From NCBI GenBank assembly GCA_964554265.1, contig CAZKOB010000035.1:1-25884 (forward strand): a DNA stretch of 25,884 bases, written 5' to 3'. The stretch comes from RGIG8745 sp964554265. GTDB taxonomy: Bacteria > Bacteroidota > Bacteroidia > Bacteroidales > Bacteroidaceae. Of this stretch, positions 24,015-25,884 are shown piece by piece. Position 1 is the first letter of the stretch; every line of letters starts with the position of its first letter. Made by a program: the position numbers and the translations under genes. The notes below the pieces were generated by a model, which was not told the DNA's origin, made no database searches, and saw nothing but the letters and a program-made list of their open reading frames with translations.

Positions 24015-24527
24015 TTAAAATGACGGATCTATAAAGTGCCGGCGAAACCCAACAGTCAGAGTTACACTTCCGGACTCTTTCTTCTGCCCTTCCTCTACCC
24101 ATGTACCGTTTCTGCGTAAAGTAAATATATGCTGACGCATATATTCTGCAATGGTATAAAGCACCTTGTATTCACCTGCATAATAATCAATGCACTCTGT
24201 ATTGTTTTCAGCAACTACAATTTTCTTGGGGCTGATGACTTTTATAATAGTCATGGCTCTATAGTCGCTGTATAGATTCATCGTAGCTCCCATTCCAACT
24301 TTCAGTATTGGAGAAGCGGCTCTGAATATTTTCAAGGCCTCACTTGAGCAGAATAGACGAACATTGTAACCTGAATGCTCAATGAATTCAGTCTCATCCA
24401 ACCAACCGTTAAGTTTCCAAATATTGGCATCATATCGGATTTCCTCTAAATCCTTTTCCGTAAGTCTCATTATGTGGGATTTGCCTCCTAAAATCACATT
24501 TTTCTGTTTAACTACTTTTTCTTCCAT
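24015..24527 (-). CDS. Hypothetical protein (170 aa)
   Basis: A 170-residue protein with a charged start (MEEKVVKQKNVILGGKSHIM), a central mixed alpha/beta part, and a distinct C-terminus: FTLRRNGTWVEEGQKKESGS then VTLTVGFRRHFIDPSF. Similar endings (a 'GxRRxYxDPxF' tail) recur, from memory, in small proteins carried by Bacteroidetes conjugative elements and plasmids. No catalytic motif is visible. It follows the 118-aa gene by only four bases, so the two are co-transcribed. Confidence 0.75.
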   Translation of the reverse strand: MEEKVVKQKNVILGGKSHIMRLTEKDLEEIRYDANIWKLNGWLDETEFIEHSGYNVRLFCSSEALKIFRAASPILKVGMGATMNLYSDYRAMTIIKVISPKKIVVAENNTECIDYYAGEYKVLYTIAEYMRQHIFTLRRNGTWVEEGQKKESGSVTLTVGFRRHFIDPSF

Positions 24528-24531
24528 CGTT

Positions 24532-24888
24532 TTATTCTTTTACAGTTGAATATTCCGGCATTACTTTGGTCACATAGTCATATACAGCATCATAGAGTGT
24601 TTCTAATGTACAGCTAACTACACGGCCCGCATATTCACAGGAAATCCACTTATTTTCACCTTCCGACAAAACCGATACTCCATTGTTCTTGCAACGGATT
24701 CTGGAAACTTTGGTTTCATAAGTGCTATCAATGCCATCCGGCGAAAGGATGATGTATGCATTCTGCAACTCACAATTTTGTTCAAAGTCTATTTCCGTTA
24801 TACCACCCAAATTGAATAGTGTAACAATTGCCTCCAGCATTTCATTATGGAGGGCCTTTTTCTTCTCATAAAAATCTATCTGTTTCAT
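24532..24888 (-). CDS. Hypothetical protein (118 aa)
   Basis: A 118-residue acidic protein, MKQIDFYEKKKALHNEMLEA, followed by a region alternating beta-type and charged residues (RIRCKNNGVSVLSEGENKWI) and a C-terminal helix (ETLYDAVYDYVTKVM). No family is recognised. The gene lies three bases after the 54-aa gene and four bases before the 170-aa gene. Confidence 0.75.
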   Translation of the reverse strand: MKQIDFYEKKKALHNEMLEAIVTLFNLGGITEIDFEQNCELQNAYIILSPDGIDSTYETKVSRIRCKNNGVSVLSEGENKWISCEYAGRVVSCTLETLYDAVYDYVTKVMPEYSTVKE

Positions 24889-24891
24889 ACT

Positions 24892-25056
24892 TCAATCTTC
24901 ATATTCAAATTCGTCCTCATAGCACCTAATGTGTGCTCCGCTTTCCACAATCTCACAGTCGTAAGTATATGTTCCGGGAGCGTCGCAACTTTCTGTATCC
25001 ACCAAAATTGCAGTATAGCCTCTCCACGGTTTCAATAATCTCGCAGGTCGTTTCAT
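24892..25056 (-). CDS. Hypothetical protein (54 aa)
   Basis: A 54-residue protein not long enough to stand out by length alone: MKRPARLLKPWRGYTAILVD, then TESCDAPGTYTYDCEIVESG and a very acidic tail CYEDEFEYED. It is supported by tight packing: its ATG shares a base with the stop of the gene before it (TAATG at 25054-25058) and its stop is three bases before the next ATG. An unusual strong Shine-Dalgarno-like GAGGAGG lies at about 25062-25068, inside the end of the preceding gene. Function is unknown. Confidence 0.65.
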   Translation of the reverse strand: MKRPARLLKPWRGYTAILVDTESCDAPGTYTYDCEIVESGAHIRCYEDEFEYED

Positions 25057-25217
25057 TATCTATCCTCCTCTACTTTAACTACATAATCGCATATCCCCAT
25101 GCGCTCCGCTTCAACTTTTATTGCAGCCTCTTCCTTGGAAGATGCAAACACATGGCACGTCTCTTGATTTCCTTCATTGTATGTATTCTTGACCATACAT
25201 GTCACTGTATATCTCAT
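25056..25217 (-). CDS. Hypothetical protein (53 aa)
   Basis: A 53-residue protein, MRYTVTCMVKNTYNEGNQET then CHVFASSKEEAAIKVEAERM and GICDYVVKVEEDR. The pattern of a beta-hairpin, then an 'SSKEEAAIKVEAE' helix, then a short strand suggests a small alpha/beta fold. It follows the 92-aa gene by 11 bases and overlaps the next start by one base. No family is named with confidence. Confidence 0.65.
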   Translation of the reverse strand: MRYTVTCMVKNTYNEGNQETCHVFASSKEEAAIKVEAERMGICDYVVKVEEDR

Positions 25218-25228
25218 ATCGAATAGAT

Positions 25229-25507
25229 TTAAACAAGATTCGTGTATTGAAGATTTCCCCAGCCATCAAACACTCTGGCTGTGCTGTCAAATTCGTGTTC
25301 CCACCATTCTGTGTGTTGAACTCCATATCCTGATGCGAAGAAAACAGGATTGTCAAGTCTGATTCTCACTCCCTTACTGCAAACTTTTTTTGAATAAGGG
25401 TCTGTTTCCTCAACAAGACTGATAATAGTTCCGTTACGGCTCTCGCCATTGTGGATGCAGGTAACTCGTTTACCTATAAGTTCGCTATTCAATTCTGTAA
25501 CTTTCAT
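25229..25507 (-). CDS. Hypothetical protein (92 aa), first gene of the small-gene operon
   Basis: A 92-residue protein with an SH3-like look at the start (ELIGKRVTCIHNGESRNGTI, ISLVEETDP) and a C-terminus KGVRIRLDNPVFFASGYGVQ then TEWWEHEFDSTARVFDGWGN. Similar 'GVRIRLD..P' and 'STARV.D..GNLQ.T' segments are, from memory, found in unnamed proteins of Bacteroidetes mobile elements. It is the first gene of the run. A weak -7-like TATCTTTA lies on the minus strand at about 25542-25549. Confidence 0.75.
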   Translation of the reverse strand: MKVTELNSELIGKRVTCIHNGESRNGTIISLVEETDPYSKKVCSKGVRIRLDNPVFFASGYGVQHTEWWEHEFDSTARVFDGWGNLQYTNLV

Positions 25508-25884
25508 TGTTCTTATTGATTTTATTATTGTTTCTTATATGCTGTAAAGATAGCCAGAATTTTACTTAAAATCGCACGTTTACATCCCTAAATCGCTGGG
25601 CTACAGGATGTTTAACTTTTAAACCTTAATACAAAAGCTCCAAGCCGCATTTCGCTGAAATGCGAAATTGCGGTAGGATATTATATATATATTCTTATAT
25701 TGTGTACCGTTTTTAGCCCCTTTTCTCAATTTAACATTTTCGTTATTTTCCTCTTGTTGCCCCGTTTTTCAATGGCATTTTCTTTAATTGATTGATAAGT
25801 TGTAATTTAACATTCTTTTTTGTTGTCTTATTTTTCGGCGTATAGGTCAAAATGGAGGCTGAAATCTTTGAAAGATGTTATGTA
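25508..25884. other. AT-rich intergenic region at the window edge
   Basis: No gene is supported. It contains the weak promoter-like site for the small-gene operon (25542-25549) and a hairpin CGCATTTC-GCT-GAAATGCG (25646-25664), 8-bp perfect arms with a 3-base loop, followed by a related GAAATTGCGG. The remainder is very T-rich without further structure that I can see. Confidence 0.5.

Overview
The window looks like chromosomal DNA of a Bacteroidales bacterium, most likely Prevotellaceae. The reasons are: several promoters of the Bacteroidetes type (TAnnTTTG at -7, often with TTTG or TTG about 19-20 bases upstream), few Shine-Dalgarno sequences, a family of envelope lipoproteins known from this order (DUF4923), Bacteroidetes-type tyrosine recombinases, and a stand-alone AICAR transformylase. 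The species cannot be named from this sequence alone.

Layout. 1-1500 is a zone of decayed genes: the remains of an ISL3-family (ISAon1-type) transposase on the minus strand, then a lipoprotein gene broken by frameshifts. 1931-9574 is ordinary core chromosome: cytidine deaminase (cdd), a reverse-type rubrerythrin, a geranylgeranyl-reductase-family flavoprotein, an Lrp/AsnC regulator, tagaturonate reductase (uxaB) and the Na+/H+ antiporter NhaA. The 1-kb gap between uxaB and nhaA holds a 146-bp palindromic element built on four 21-bp repeats. 9840-9950 is a candidate free-standing small RNA with its own promoter and terminator. 10260-12393 carries an invertase-like tyrosine recombinase and, divergent from it, a DUF4923 lipoprotein. 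12394-13899 is 1.5 kb of repeat-rich DNA with inverted repeats, a structured element and a possible 26-aa peptide gene. 13900-15318 is a two-gene unit: the AICAR formyltransferase and a 69-aa very basic protein. 15681-19064 encodes a large secreted beta-L-arabinofuranosidase (GH127/GH146, DUF1680) with an N-terminal Ig-like domain and C-terminal helical FIVAR-like repeats. 19199-19382 is a MITE with IS1182-like ends, directly upstream of a truncated, chimeric caspase-like gene. 20159-21490 is an AAA/DUF4143 ATPase. 22068-25507 is the edge of a mobile or accessory region: an integrase that lacks the usual first catalytic arginine, facing a tightly packed operon of seven small genes of unknown function.

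How the genes fit together. UxaB (galacturonate catabolism) and the arabinofuranosidase (arabinan or arabinose-containing side chains) both suit an organism that feeds on plant pectin. Rubrerythrin suits an anaerobe that must detoxify peroxide. The recombinases, MITE, IS remnant and repeats mark at least three places where DNA has come or gone. No rRNA, tRNA or CRISPR array was seen. The most unusual items are the 21-bp-period palindromic element, the candidate small RNA, the chimeric caspase gene beside the MITE, and the operon of small unknown genes facing the integrase.
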